A stretch of DNA of 64,000 bases from Bromus sterilis (taxonomy: Eukaryota; Streptophyta; Magnoliopsida; Poales; Poaceae): the NCBI GenBank assembly GCA_950022295.1, contig OX465598.1:344919324-344983323 (forward strand), read 5' to 3'. The notes under the pieces are model-generated. The model was not told the origin of the DNA. It worked only from the letters and a program-made list of their open reading frames with translations, and made no database searches. The position numbers and the translations under genes were made by a program. Shown piece by piece: positions 1 to 8,606 of this stretch (position 1 is its first letter; every line of letters starts with the position of its first letter).

Positions 1-2611
1 TGAGCCCAATGTGTGGTTGTACTCTTCATCTTGGATCACCACACAAGAACTCGGACTTAGGGCGGTGTTCAACGAGACAACCCACCGTGTAATCCTACAC
101 AGCCTCTCATCGTTCACCTTGTATTAGGGTAGATTCACCAACACTTTTCTACCATCATCATCATGATCACTACCATCCCGACTCACATCACAGTAACATC
201 ATGGTATCATACTAAGCATGCAATAAGCGATAACAATTGCAGGGGCCACATGATATCAATCAACTCCTACATTTGCTAGGATTGTGGTTTGCTTACTACT
301 GTGACAAAATGATAGGTCATGCAAAGGAATGGGTTCATCTATGCGGTAGAAACGAATCATGGTGATCATCCTAAACAATGCATCAGCGAGACATGAGAGG
401 GAAGTGGGATTTTATCGACATGATCAATGGGGGTTTGCTTGCCTTGCTGACGAGGTTCGGGTTCGAGGTCTTCAACGAAGGGGGCAGCCTCCTGCTCCGG
501 TTCCACCTCTACTCGACAAACAACAAGCAAAGTAGCAAATTAAATACAATGCACAATCACATGATGGAAGTTTGAATCTTGATGTATATGCTTTGATGTG
601 TGAGGCAATTCCATTTAAATGGAGTATATTGCAAATTGAATTGCAAATTCAAACTCCAATTTGAATTCAAACTTAGTCAAGTTATATGTGACATGGTTTG
701 ATCAATTTGAATCATCTTCAAATGTGTATGATATGCCTCTGATGTGTGGTTGAGATGTAGCATAATTCCATGGTCCAAGTTGCAAAAGCATTTGATTTGA
801 ATTTGAATTAATTTCAAATAAACCAAATGACATATGCTACTGGTCCCATTTTAAAATCAACTCAAACATAGTTTAAAGTTGCATTTCTGGATATCTTATT
901 TTCTCCTGATCATTTTTCATATATTATTTGTCCAATTTGGAGTTAATATGAATTTTCTATGAATTTCCAAAGTTTGGGGTATTTTCTGGAATTTCTGGAA
1001 TTTCTTTAATTCAATTTGATTTTCTTGAAATTCATTTAATCAATTTATTGCGCCAGGCTGACGTCAGGGGGGGCTGACAAGGGGGTCCCACCTGTCAGTG
1101 GCTGGGTTAATTAATCCAGTGGCTTAAATTAATCCAGTGGCTTAATTAAGCCACTGGGCCCACTGGTCAGTGACCTAGGGTCACTTAACCCAGGTGGGGT
1201 TAAGCCCTGATCAAGGCCACGTCGGCGGGCTGCCGGCGGCTAAACGTCGGCGACCTTCCAGCACGGCGGCGTCCGCACGGGATGGCGTTCCCGTGGTCCA
1301 AATCGCGCGCTTCGACCACTGAGACGAAGCTCTCGGTGTCGCACGACGATGGAGACCGAAAGGGAAGCCTGGGAGGCTCTGTACGCACGACGGCGTCGAG
1401 ATTTGCGGCGGCGGTGCTACTGGCTGGAGGCCGAACTCGCTACGGAGCACCATTTGAGCCGGTGATGCTCGCAATCGACGCAGAGGAGCAAGGGGAAGAC
1501 GGTGCACATGCCCCCGAGCTCGTTTGCTTTACTAGTGATCAACTACGACGACCGTGGCGGCGAGGGACTTCGGCTTCCATGGCGGATCGACAAGGAGACA
1601 ACGATAAGGGGCGGGGAGAGAGGGGTTTGGACCGCCTGCTCACCAGGAACTCGACGGAGGTGGCGGCTTGAGCTAGGAGGGCTCGACGGCGATGAAATCG
1701 ACAAAGGCGTCCTTCGGGTCCGGCGACGGCTCGAGCTCGATTCCGGCGGCTAGGAGGGCTCCGTGTTCGATTCGCTGCACTAGGAGACGTAGTCGACGAC
1801 GAGGAGGGGGATGGACACGGCGATGGCGCTCGACAGGCTCGCTGGCCACGCACGTGCGGCGGCGCACTCCGGCATTCTTCACGGGTGTCGATGAATCGGG
1901 CGAGGGAGACGGGGAAAGAGCTCGTGGAGAGGGGGAATGGATCAGGACGGGAGAGAGGCGTCTCCAGGCGCGAGAAGGGGGCACGGGGAGGCCTGGAAGG
2001 CGCTCGGCGGCGACTTGGCGTCCACGGCTGGCTCGGTGGCATTCCACCGAGCAGCTTGGAGGCGCGGGGCGGGGAAGAAGACCCCGCTGCCCCTTTGGGC
2101 CGGGTGGGCTGGATGGGCCTGCTTCGCCTGGGCGTCTGGTAAGTCTTTCTGATCCCTTTTCTGTTTTTCTTTTCTGACATTTTTTCTGTTTAGCTAAATA
2201 AAATAGCTAAACATTTTATTTAATGCTGAAAATTTTTATATGGCCTCATAATAATATAGACTAGCCACTTATAAAGTTTCAACATTTTTAAAATTCAACT
2301 GATTTGAATTTTAAATCAAATAGGGGTATTTGATTAATTCCAAGGCACTGTTTGAATATTTGAAAAATCTATGAGCATGGGGTGGGTCCCACATCACTTG
2401 ATATGTGATCACACTCATTTATAAGACTTTTCAAAAATCTAACATGAATTTTTGGAGAAGATTTTTATCTGGCCTTTTGAATTAAATCATCTGGGGGGTT
2501 CCTTCTCCCATTTGCTTTTGAATTTTGATTTCAAAGATTTCTTTTGAAATTTTAACATGATGCAAGAGTACTGGCTAACCCTAGCACATTGCCTAACAGA
2601 GGGTTCTGACA
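1..2611 (-). repeat. 3' LTR of element 1 (partial)
   Basis: Matches 10088-12693 with a constant offset of about 10087 and small indels. A GC-rich block lies at about 1200-2150, between AT-rich blocks rich in TTTGAATT-type words. Long overlapping frames in the GC block exist on both strands and are composition artefacts. On the minus strand the LTR begins TGTCAGAACC at 2611; the rest lies beyond position 1. Confidence 0.95.
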
Positions 2612-5600
2612 ACTCGCCTCCACTCAACAGAATCTCGTCCCGAGATTCAGAAGTCTGCGGGAGGAAGGTGGGATACTCGGCACTGAGACGGTCTTCTCTT
2701 TCCCACGTAGCTTCTCTTTCAGAGTGGTGTGACCATTGCACTTTCAGAAACCTAATCTTCTGACGACGAGTGACACGCTCTGCGGAATCAAGAATACGAA
2801 CGGGGTATTCTCGATAAGAAAGGTCATCTTGGAGATCAACCGTTTCATGGTCGACTTCGCGGATGGGGTCCTTGAAGCAACGCTTGAGTTGGGACACATG
2901 GAATACATCATGTACTCGGGAGAGGTGCGGAGGTAGTTCAAGTTGGTAGGGAACTTCTCCACATTTAGCAATAATGCGGAAAGGTCCGATGTAACGTGGG
3001 GCCAACTTGCCTTTGATACCGAAACGTTGGGTTCCTTTCAGAGGAGTAACCCGAAGGTAAGCCTTCTCATCCAGATTGTAGCTCTCTTGCCTATGATGAC
3101 GATCATAGTAGCTTTTCTGACGAGACTGGGCTGCTTTCAATTGATCACGAACAATGCGAACTTGCTCTTCTGCTTCCTTGATCATATCCGGTCCAAAGAA
3201 TTGTCTTTCACCGGTTTCTGACCAGTTTAGTGGTGTTCGACATCGTCGTCCATAAAGGAGTTCAAAAGGAGCCATGTTCAGACTAGATTGAAAACTATTG
3301 TTATAAGCAAATTCGGCGAATGGCAGAGACTTCTCCCAATTCTTTCCGAATGAGACAACACAAGCTCTGAGCATGTCTTCAAGAATTTGGTTAACCCTTT
3401 CGACTTGACCGCTAGACTGAGGGTGGAAAGCTGTACTAAAGGAGAGATGAGTTCCCATAGCATTCTGAAAGCTTCCCCAGAATCTAGAGGTGAAAAGGCT
3501 ACCACGATCAGAATTGATTTCCAAAGGAACACCGTGAAGGGATACAATTCTAGAGATGTACAAGTCCGCTAACTGGCTAGCAGTTATAGACTTGCGAACC
3601 GGCAGGAAGTGAGCAACTTTGGAAAGCCTATCTATGACAACGAAGATGGCATTGTTTCCTTTCTGGGTTTTTGGAAAGCCGGTGATGAAGTCCATACCGA
3701 CTTTGTCCCATTTCCACTCGGTAATAGACAAAGGTTGAAGTGTACCAGCAGGTCTTTGATGTTCTGCCTTAATGCGACGACAAACATCACATTCGGCAAC
3801 AAATTGAGCAATGTGTCTCTTCATCCTAGTCCACGAAAATCTCTGGCGTAGATCTCGGTACATTTTTGTGCTACCGGGATGAATTGAGAGGGGTGTGTCA
3901 TGGGCTTCCTTGAGGATGAGTTGCCTTAGTTCCCTATTCTTAGGTACTACCAAACGATTTTTACAGAATACCGTTCCCTTGCTATCCGTGGAGAAACATT
4001 TAGCAACTCCGCTAGCAATGTTCTCCTTGATCCGGCGAACACCTCGTGCACGCCTTTGGGCAACTATGATTTGATCCTCAAGAGTTGGTTTCGCCACCCA
4101 GGTAGAAAGATAGCCATGAGGAACAATCTCAAGGTTGAGCTTGCGAAAGTCCTCATGAAGAAGTGGTTGATACTGTTGTAACATGAGGTTGTTACAATAC
4201 GACTTACGACTTAGGGCATCAGCCATGACATTGGCTTTGCCTGGGGTGTAAGAAATTACTACATCGTAATCTTTTATCAACTCAATCCAGCGTCTTTGCC
4301 TGAGATTAAGATCTGGCTGGGTGAAAATGTATTTGAGGCTTTGGTGGTCGGAATAAATCTCACAACGATTACCAAGGAGGTAATGTCGCCAAGTTGTTAG
4401 GGCATGAACTACGGCAGCGAGTTCAAGGTCATGGGTAGGATAGTTCTCTTCATGTGGCCGCAACTGGCGTGAAGCATAAGCTACCACATGTCGATCTTGC
4501 AGAAGTATGCATCCTAACCCTTGCCGTGATGCGTCACAATAGATCTCGAAATCCTTTTTGGTGTCTGGAGGTGCAAGTACGGGTGCAGAAGTCAATCTTC
4601 TTTTTAGCTCTTGAAAGCTTTCCTCGCACTTGGGAGTCCATAGGAATTTCTTATCTTTCTTGAGGAGTTCAGTTAGAGGCTTTGCAACTTTAGAAAAGTT
4701 CTCGACGAAGCGACGGCAATAGCTGGCTAGGCCAAGAAAACTCCTAACTTGCTTAACCGATTCAGGTGGAGTCCAGTCAAGGACGGCCTGAACTCTCTCG
4801 GGATTCACAGCAATGCCTTTTGCAGAAATCACGTGGCCTAAGTAGGTCACTTCTGATAGCCAAAATTCACACTTGGAGAATTTAGCATACATGCGATGCT
4901 CTCTAAGTTTCAACAATACCAGCCTTAGGTGTTCGGCATGTTCTTCTTCGTTCTTCGAGTAGATGAGAATGTCATCGAGATAAACCACAACAAATTTATC
5001 TAAGTACTCCATGAAGATCGAATTCATCATGCGTGAGAAAGTGGCGGGGGCATTGGTTAAACCAAAGGACATGACGGTATACTCGTAAAGACCATAACGA
5101 GTAGTAAAAGCCGTTTTGGGAATGTCCTCGTTTCGGATCTTGATTTGATGATAACCTAATCTCAAATCCATCTTGGAGAAGACAGAGGATCCTGCAAGTT
5201 GATCATAAAGATCATTGATCCTGGGCATTGGGTACTTGTTCTTTATCGTCGCTAAATTTAGCAGGCGATAGTCTACGCACATCCTTTCTGTTCCATCTTT
5301 CTTCGTTACGAACAGAACATGGCAACCCCATGGCGATGAGCTAGGGCGGATGAAGCCTTTCTCCAACAAAGCTTCCAGTTGGGTTTTAAGCTCAGCTAAC
5401 TCACGTGGGGCCATTTTGTATGGGCGTCTAGAAATTGGTGCGGTTCCTGGGGCAAGATCTACTATAAACTCTACACATCTGTCGGGTGGCATGCCCGGTA
5501 GCTCTTCAGGAAAGACATCCGGGAATTCACGAACCACCGGAATATCTTCAATTTCGGGAAGGGGAAGTACATTCAAGGAATGCACTTGGGTTCTTGTTCT

Positions 5601-6122
5601 GGGTGAGGTATAGTTGACTGTTTTGCCTGAAGGGTGGGTGAGTTTCACGGATTTGCCTTTGCAATGCAGGTAGGCATTCTGTCTTGATAGCCAATCCATG
5701 CCAAGGATGACATCAATATCTGAAGACTTGAGGGCTATGAGTGAAGCAAGGAATACTAAACCCTCAATGGCAATTTGATTACCATGGCTTACTCTATTAG
5801 TTTGCCATCTTGACCCTGGAGTTTGAATAATCATTGGGGTGGAAAATTCAACAAAAGATAACTCATGACGAAGTGCATAACTTTCCGACATGAATGAATG
5901 AGATGCTCCTGGGTCGAAAAGAACGGAAGTAGGAACATAATTGACTGGGAGCGTACCAAGAATGACGTCAGTGGTGTCGTCAGTCTCTTCGGCGGCGATC
6001 TGGTTCACACGTCCACGAGTGGCGGGAGGAGCGGGTTTGGCGGTGTAGACCTTCTGGGGTGGCTTGCCACGACCATTGTTGTTGTTGCCTCCGGCACGGG
6101 GTGGAGCATTCTGATTCTGGAT
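2487..6122 (-). CDS. pol: Element 1 pol: protease, RT, RNase H, integrase, chromodomain
   Basis: One uninterrupted frame of 1173 codons from the first ATG (6008), open upstream to the gag stop at 6123-6125 and in the same frame as gag. Numbering from that ATG: a protease motif DPGA at 32-35, where the family usually has D-S/T-G; RT with YLDD at 343-346; an RNase H block containing YCDAS; an HHCC zinc region; and a DD35E integrase triad at D773, D834 and E870, with exactly 35 residues between the last two. The C-terminal part from about 1060 is a chromodomain with the aromatic and WEREDRL signature, which in this group targets integration to chromatin. Translation continues through the polypurine tract and about 40 codons into the 3' LTR. 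Coding capacity is otherwise intact, so this copy may still make Pol if the gag-pol stop is passed. Confidence 0.92.
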   Translation of the reverse strand: MQNQNAPPRAGGNNNNGRGKPPQKVYTAKPAPPATRGRVNQIAAEETDDTTDVILGTLPVNYVPTSVLFDPGASHSFMSESYALRHELSFVEFSTPMIIQTPGSRWQTNRVSHGNQIAIEGLVFLASLIALKSSDIDVILGMDWLSRQNAYLHCKGKSVKLTHPSGKTVNYTSPRTRTQVHSLNVLPLPEIEDIPVVREFPDVFPEELPGMPPDRCVEFIVDLAPGTAPISRRPYKMAPRELAELKTQLEALLEKGFIRPSSSPWGCHVLFVTKKDGTERMCVDYRLLNLATIKNKYPMPRINDLYDQLAGSSVFSKMDLRLGYHQIKIRNEDIPKTAFTTRYGLYEYTVMSFGLTNAPATFSRMMNSIFMEYLDKFVVVYLDDILIYSKNEEEHAEHLRLVLLKLREHRMYAKFSKCEFWLSEVTYLGHVISAKGIAVNPERVQAVLDWTPPESVKQVRSFLGLASYCRRFVENFSKVAKPLTELLKKDKKFLWTPKCEESFQELKRRLTSAPVLAPPDTKKDFEIYCDASRQGLGCILLQDRHVVAYASRQLRPHEENYPTHDLELAAVVHALTTWRHYLLGNRCEIYSDHQSLKYIFTQPDLNLRQRRWIELIKDYDVVISYTPGKANVMADALSRKSYCNNLMLQQYQPLLHEDFRKLNLEIVPHGYLSTWVAKPTLEDQIIVAQRRARGVRRIKENIASGVAKCFSTDSKGTVFCKNRLVVPKNRELRQLILKEAHDTPLSIHPGSTKMYRDLRQRFSWTRMKRHIAQFVAECDVCRRIKAEHQRPAGTLQPLSITEWKWDKVGMDFITGFPKTQKGNNAIFVVIDRLSKVAHFLPVRKSITASQLADLYISRIVSLHGVPLEINSDRGSLFTSRFWGSFQNAMGTHLSFSTAFHPQSSGQVERVNQILEDMLRACVVSFGKNWEKSLPFAEFAYNNSFQSSLNMAPFELLYGRRCRTPLNWSETGERQFFGPDMIKEAEEQVRIVRDQLKAAQSRQKSYYDRHHRQESYNLDEKAYLRVTPLKGTQRFGIKGKLAPRYIGPFRIIAKCGEVPYQLELPPHLSRVHDVFHVSQLKRCFKDPIREVDHETVDLQDDLSYREYPVRILDSAERVTRRQKIRFLKVQWSHHSEREATWEREDRLSAEYPTFLPQTSESRDEILLSGGELSEPSVRQCARVSQYSCIMLKFQKKSLKSKFKSKWEKEPPR
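2612..2628 (-). other. Polypurine tract of element 1
   Basis: Read on the minus strand this is GTTGAGTGGAGGCGAGT directly before the TGTCAGAACC start of the 3' LTR, the expected place for plus-strand priming. It also lies inside the pol reading frame. Confidence 0.75.
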
Positions 6123-7073
6123 CTAGTTCTGGGGACACTCACGAGAATAGTGGCCTGCCTGACCACACTTGTAGCAGGCTCCAAAAACAGTGCGTGGAGC
6201 TGGGTTGTTTGGTGGAGCTGGGTCGAACTGGGTTGGTGGACGAGGCGCCACATAGGATGGCCTCGGTGGGTTGTTCTGGCGGAACATACTATTTGGGATC
6301 CAGATCTTGCGCTTCTGGGAGCCAGAACTGGATGAACTGTCGTCTCTAGGGTGTTTGCGAAAGTCGTTGGGGGTGTTCATGTCCTCTGCCTTAATGGCCT
6401 TGTTGACAAGAACCTGGAATGTGGCAAAGTCATGAAGGTTGAGCTCACGACGGAGTGCAGAGTTGAGGCCACGACGGAACCTCTCTTGCTTCTTTGCGTC
6501 GGTGGAGACTTCTTTGGTAGCATAACGAGCAAGTCGGTTGAACTCACGACTAAACTCGTCAACGGTCCTTCTTCCTTGAGTGAGGTTGCAGAACTCCTCA
6601 CGCTTGCGGTCCATAAGACCCTTGGGAATGTGGTGCTCACGGAAGGACGTGCAGAATTCCTCCCAAGATGCAGGCGGTCCAACGGGACGCATGTTCAGAA
6701 AGTTCTCCCACCAAGAGCTAGCTGCACCTTCGAGGTGATAGGTGGCATAGCTGACCTTGTCACCATTTGCAACACGGCCTGCTTGGAGCTTCCTCTCGAT
6801 GCTGCGAAGCCAGTCATCGGCGTCAAGGGGCTCGGTGGAGTAACTGAAAACTGGGGGATGAAGCCGGATGAAGTCGTTCAGGGACACCAGCTCATTGCGC
6901 CGCTGAGTGCTGTTGCGAGCAATGACTTCCAGCAGGTGGTGAGAGTCTCGGCGGTTCCTCTCAACCTCCATCAGAACCTGAGCCATCGTGGGTGGGGGTG
7001 GAAGGTTTCCTTCTTCCTGGTCATTCACACGACCCTGGTTACGACCAATCTGGCCACGGGTTCCTTGAGACAT
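6123..7073 (-). CDS. gag: Element 1 gag with CCHC zinc knuckle
   Basis: 316 codons. A Retrotrans_gag-type capsid region spans about residues 75-235 (with the WWENFL and FCTSFREHHIPKG stretches), followed by a basic Ser/Pro-rich linker and one CCHC zinc knuckle, CYKCGQAGHYSREC, near the C-terminus. It would form the virus-like particle and bind the element RNA. It ends in TAG (6123-6125) four residues after the last knuckle Cys, and pol continues in the same frame. The codon was probably CAG, since the flanking sequence is Gln/Asn-rich. The ATG is preceded by a pyrimidine-rich stretch ending CAG-G, a good 3' splice-acceptor match (AG at 7075-7076), so a spliced leader is possible. Confidence 0.9.
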   Translation of the reverse strand: MSQGTRGQIGRNQGRVNDQEEGNLPPPPTMAQVLMEVERNRRDSHHLLEVIARNSTQRRNELVSLNDFIRLHPPVFSYSTEPLDADDWLRSIERKLQAGRVANGDKVSYATYHLEGAASSWWENFLNMRPVGPPASWEEFCTSFREHHIPKGLMDRKREEFCNLTQGRRTVDEFSREFNRLARYATKEVSTDAKKQERFRRGLNSALRRELNLHDFATFQVLVNKAIKAEDMNTPNDFRKHPRDDSSSSSGSQKRKIWIPNSMFRQNNPPRPSYVAPRPPTQFDPAPPNNPAPRTVFGACYKCGQAGHYSRECPQN

Positions 7074-7405
7074 CCTGAAGGTGAAAGACCAAAGTCAAAC
7101 AGAGTTGATCGGAAGAATCTAAACAAGGTATTGAAGTACTGGAAGGATTACAGAGCAAAGGAAGTAATCATCTTGACAACATGGTGATAACAGCATACAA
7201 GCCATATATTCACAAGCTGTCATACAACCCATACATCGTTTTAGTACAAGCACCAGGCTAATACAAACGTGATGAAGATGATACATCCTTCAGAGGCGCT
7301 CTGACTTCCTATACATTATTTATCTAAGCCTCTGGAACTTAGACACCTTTCTTACAATATACTACGATACTACTACATCCTCACCAAGTAAGACCACAGG
7401 CGGTC

Positions 7406-8185
7406 TCACTCATCTCCATCTCCATAGTAGTCCTCGTAAAAGTTACCCGCGTATCCCGGTATCTGGAGGTGACCATCGGAAAACACGGAGGCCTGTGGAC
7501 CCTGATATCCATTTGGACAAGGATGGGGCCTAGGTCCAGCGTAGGGTGGAAGCAAAGGACCACGGGGTGGAAAAATGCCTCCAATCTCGGGCCAAGCAAC
7601 TCGAGAAGGCATCTGAGTCCTCACTGGGTAGATAGCATCATGCTCAACTGATCCCACGCTCACAAAGGGTGCCAAAAGTGTCAGTGCTCGATACAGACGA
7701 ACACGGGTGGCATGGAGCTCGAAACGGAGAGCGCGTGCATCACGATCTCGATCACTAGCAAATCTAGCAGTCACCTGAAGTGCTGGATCTTCTGCAGAGT
7801 GATCTGAGTAGAGTCCGGTGTAATATCCCTCTTCTCCTGGAAGTGCAACAGGGATATAGCGGAAAGAGGTCTCTCTCAGCATAGTGTGCTCCTCTCTCAA
7901 CAGGGTCATACATGAGTATGCAGCATCCTGCACAGCCATGTTCTCGGTAACGCCAATGCCATGTCCAAAGTGGATAGGCTGGGTGACTCCAACGTGGTGC
8001 GGGTAGATCCTGACAATGCAGTGGAACTGCGTCTGGTTGAAGTCGTGGAACTGCTCCTCGACGGTGTACTCAGGGTACCACCGATATCCCACATAGGACA
8101 TCATCTCGATCAACGTGGCGGGATGGCCACGCACATCGAGGCACCTGGTGAAACGAACAATTTGCCCTGGGGGAAGATCTGCCAT
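7406..8185 (-). CDS. Element 1 ORF0: extra ORF before gag, dsRNA-binding-domain-like
   Basis: 259 intact codons between the primer-binding site and gag, same strand as gag-pol. It does not resemble gag, pol or envelope proteins. Residues about 22-99 follow the order of a double-stranded RNA-binding domain: a helix starting PATLIEMM, a strand with WYPEYTVEE, a strand QFHCIVRIY, then G-H-G-I-G-V-T followed by an Ala-rich helix (AVQDAAYSCMTLL), like the family's G-x-G-x-S/T-(x)n-AA-x3-L pattern. The usual basic KKxAK residues are absent, so RNA binding may be weak or lost. The remainder (about 100-259) holds a charged helical part and a Pro/Gly/Tyr-rich tail. The ATG abuts a consensus splice acceptor and a TATA box lies about 330 bp upstream. 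Extra ORFs before gag are known in some plant Ty3 lineages; function here is unknown. The ORF is certain, the fold is inference. Confidence 0.8.
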   Translation of the reverse strand: MADLPPGQIVRFTRCLDVRGHPATLIEMMSYVGYRWYPEYTVEEQFHDFNQTQFHCIVRIYPHHVGVTQPIHFGHGIGVTENMAVQDAAYSCMTLLREEHTMLRETSFRYIPVALPGEEGYYTGLYSDHSAEDPALQVTARFASDRDRDARALRFELHATRVRLYRALTLLAPFVSVGSVEHDAIYPVRTQMPSRVAWPEIGGIFPPRGPLLPPYAGPRPHPCPNGYQGPQASVFSDGHLQIPGYAGNFYEDYYGDGDE

Positions 8186-8310
8186 CTGAAACAGAAAGAA
8201 GGAGTTTGCAAATGCATCAGATTATGAGATAAACCTGGAATGACTCGGACAACATAACGGCTGTAATTGTAAGAAATGACAATTTCTTCCAATATGAAAA
8301 CAGCACTTAC
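8186..8310 (-). other. Predicted 5'UTR intron of ORF0
   Basis: On the minus strand a perfect donor GTAAGT begins at 8310, and a pyrimidine-rich acceptor ending TTCTGTTTCAG finishes at 8186, directly before the ORF0 ATG (8183-8185). The 125-nt length is typical of grass introns. Motif evidence only. Confidence 0.55.
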
Positions 8311-8510
8311 ATACGATGTAATAAAACAGGGAGCATAACCACTCGAACAAACCGATCACAACTTTCCTACGGCTACAAGGAAGCAAACAACGAGATGTTC
8401 TAATCAGACAGAGGAGAGCCTAGTCCTATCTTCCCGTAGAATAAGATGAGGGTGACTCGGAACTCAGAACGAAGGGGGTAAGGAGAAAAAAGAAGCCTTA
8501 CGTTGTTCCC

Positions 8511-8517
8511 TTATATA
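8511..8517 (-). promoter_or_regulatory. TATA box upstream of ORF0
   Basis: Minus-strand TATATAA within GGGTATATAAGGGAAC, inside the leader between the primer-binding site and ORF0. It would start a transcript near 8480-8490, followed by about 175 nt of leader and the predicted intron. It lies outside the LTR, so it is not the usual LTR promoter. Confidence 0.5.
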
Positions 8518-8590
8518 CCCAGAGTAACTATATAACTATAGCAAGCTAGACTCGACTTCGGCCAAGGCTACTAGTCCTACAGTCAGTCCT

Positions 8591-8602
8591 GCTCTGATAC
8601 CA
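8591..8602 (-). other. Primer-binding site of element 1 (initiator tRNA-Met type)
   Basis: The minus strand reads TGGTATCAGAGC, the common plant retrotransposon primer site complementary to the 3' end of initiator tRNA-Met. Four bases (8603-8606) separate it from the LTR end at 8607. Confidence 0.92.
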
Positions 8603-8606
8603 AGTC

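Noticed and set aside
1200..2180. Long overlapping ORFs on both strands in the GC-rich part of the element 1 LTR (also 11284-12263)
   Set aside because: They overlap in all frames, are Arg/Pro/Ser-rich with no conserved motif, and differ between LTR copies by frame-breaking changes. They reflect GC content.
8591..8602. tRNA fragment or gene
   Set aside because: Only a 12-base primer-binding complement next to an LTR; no cloverleaf.
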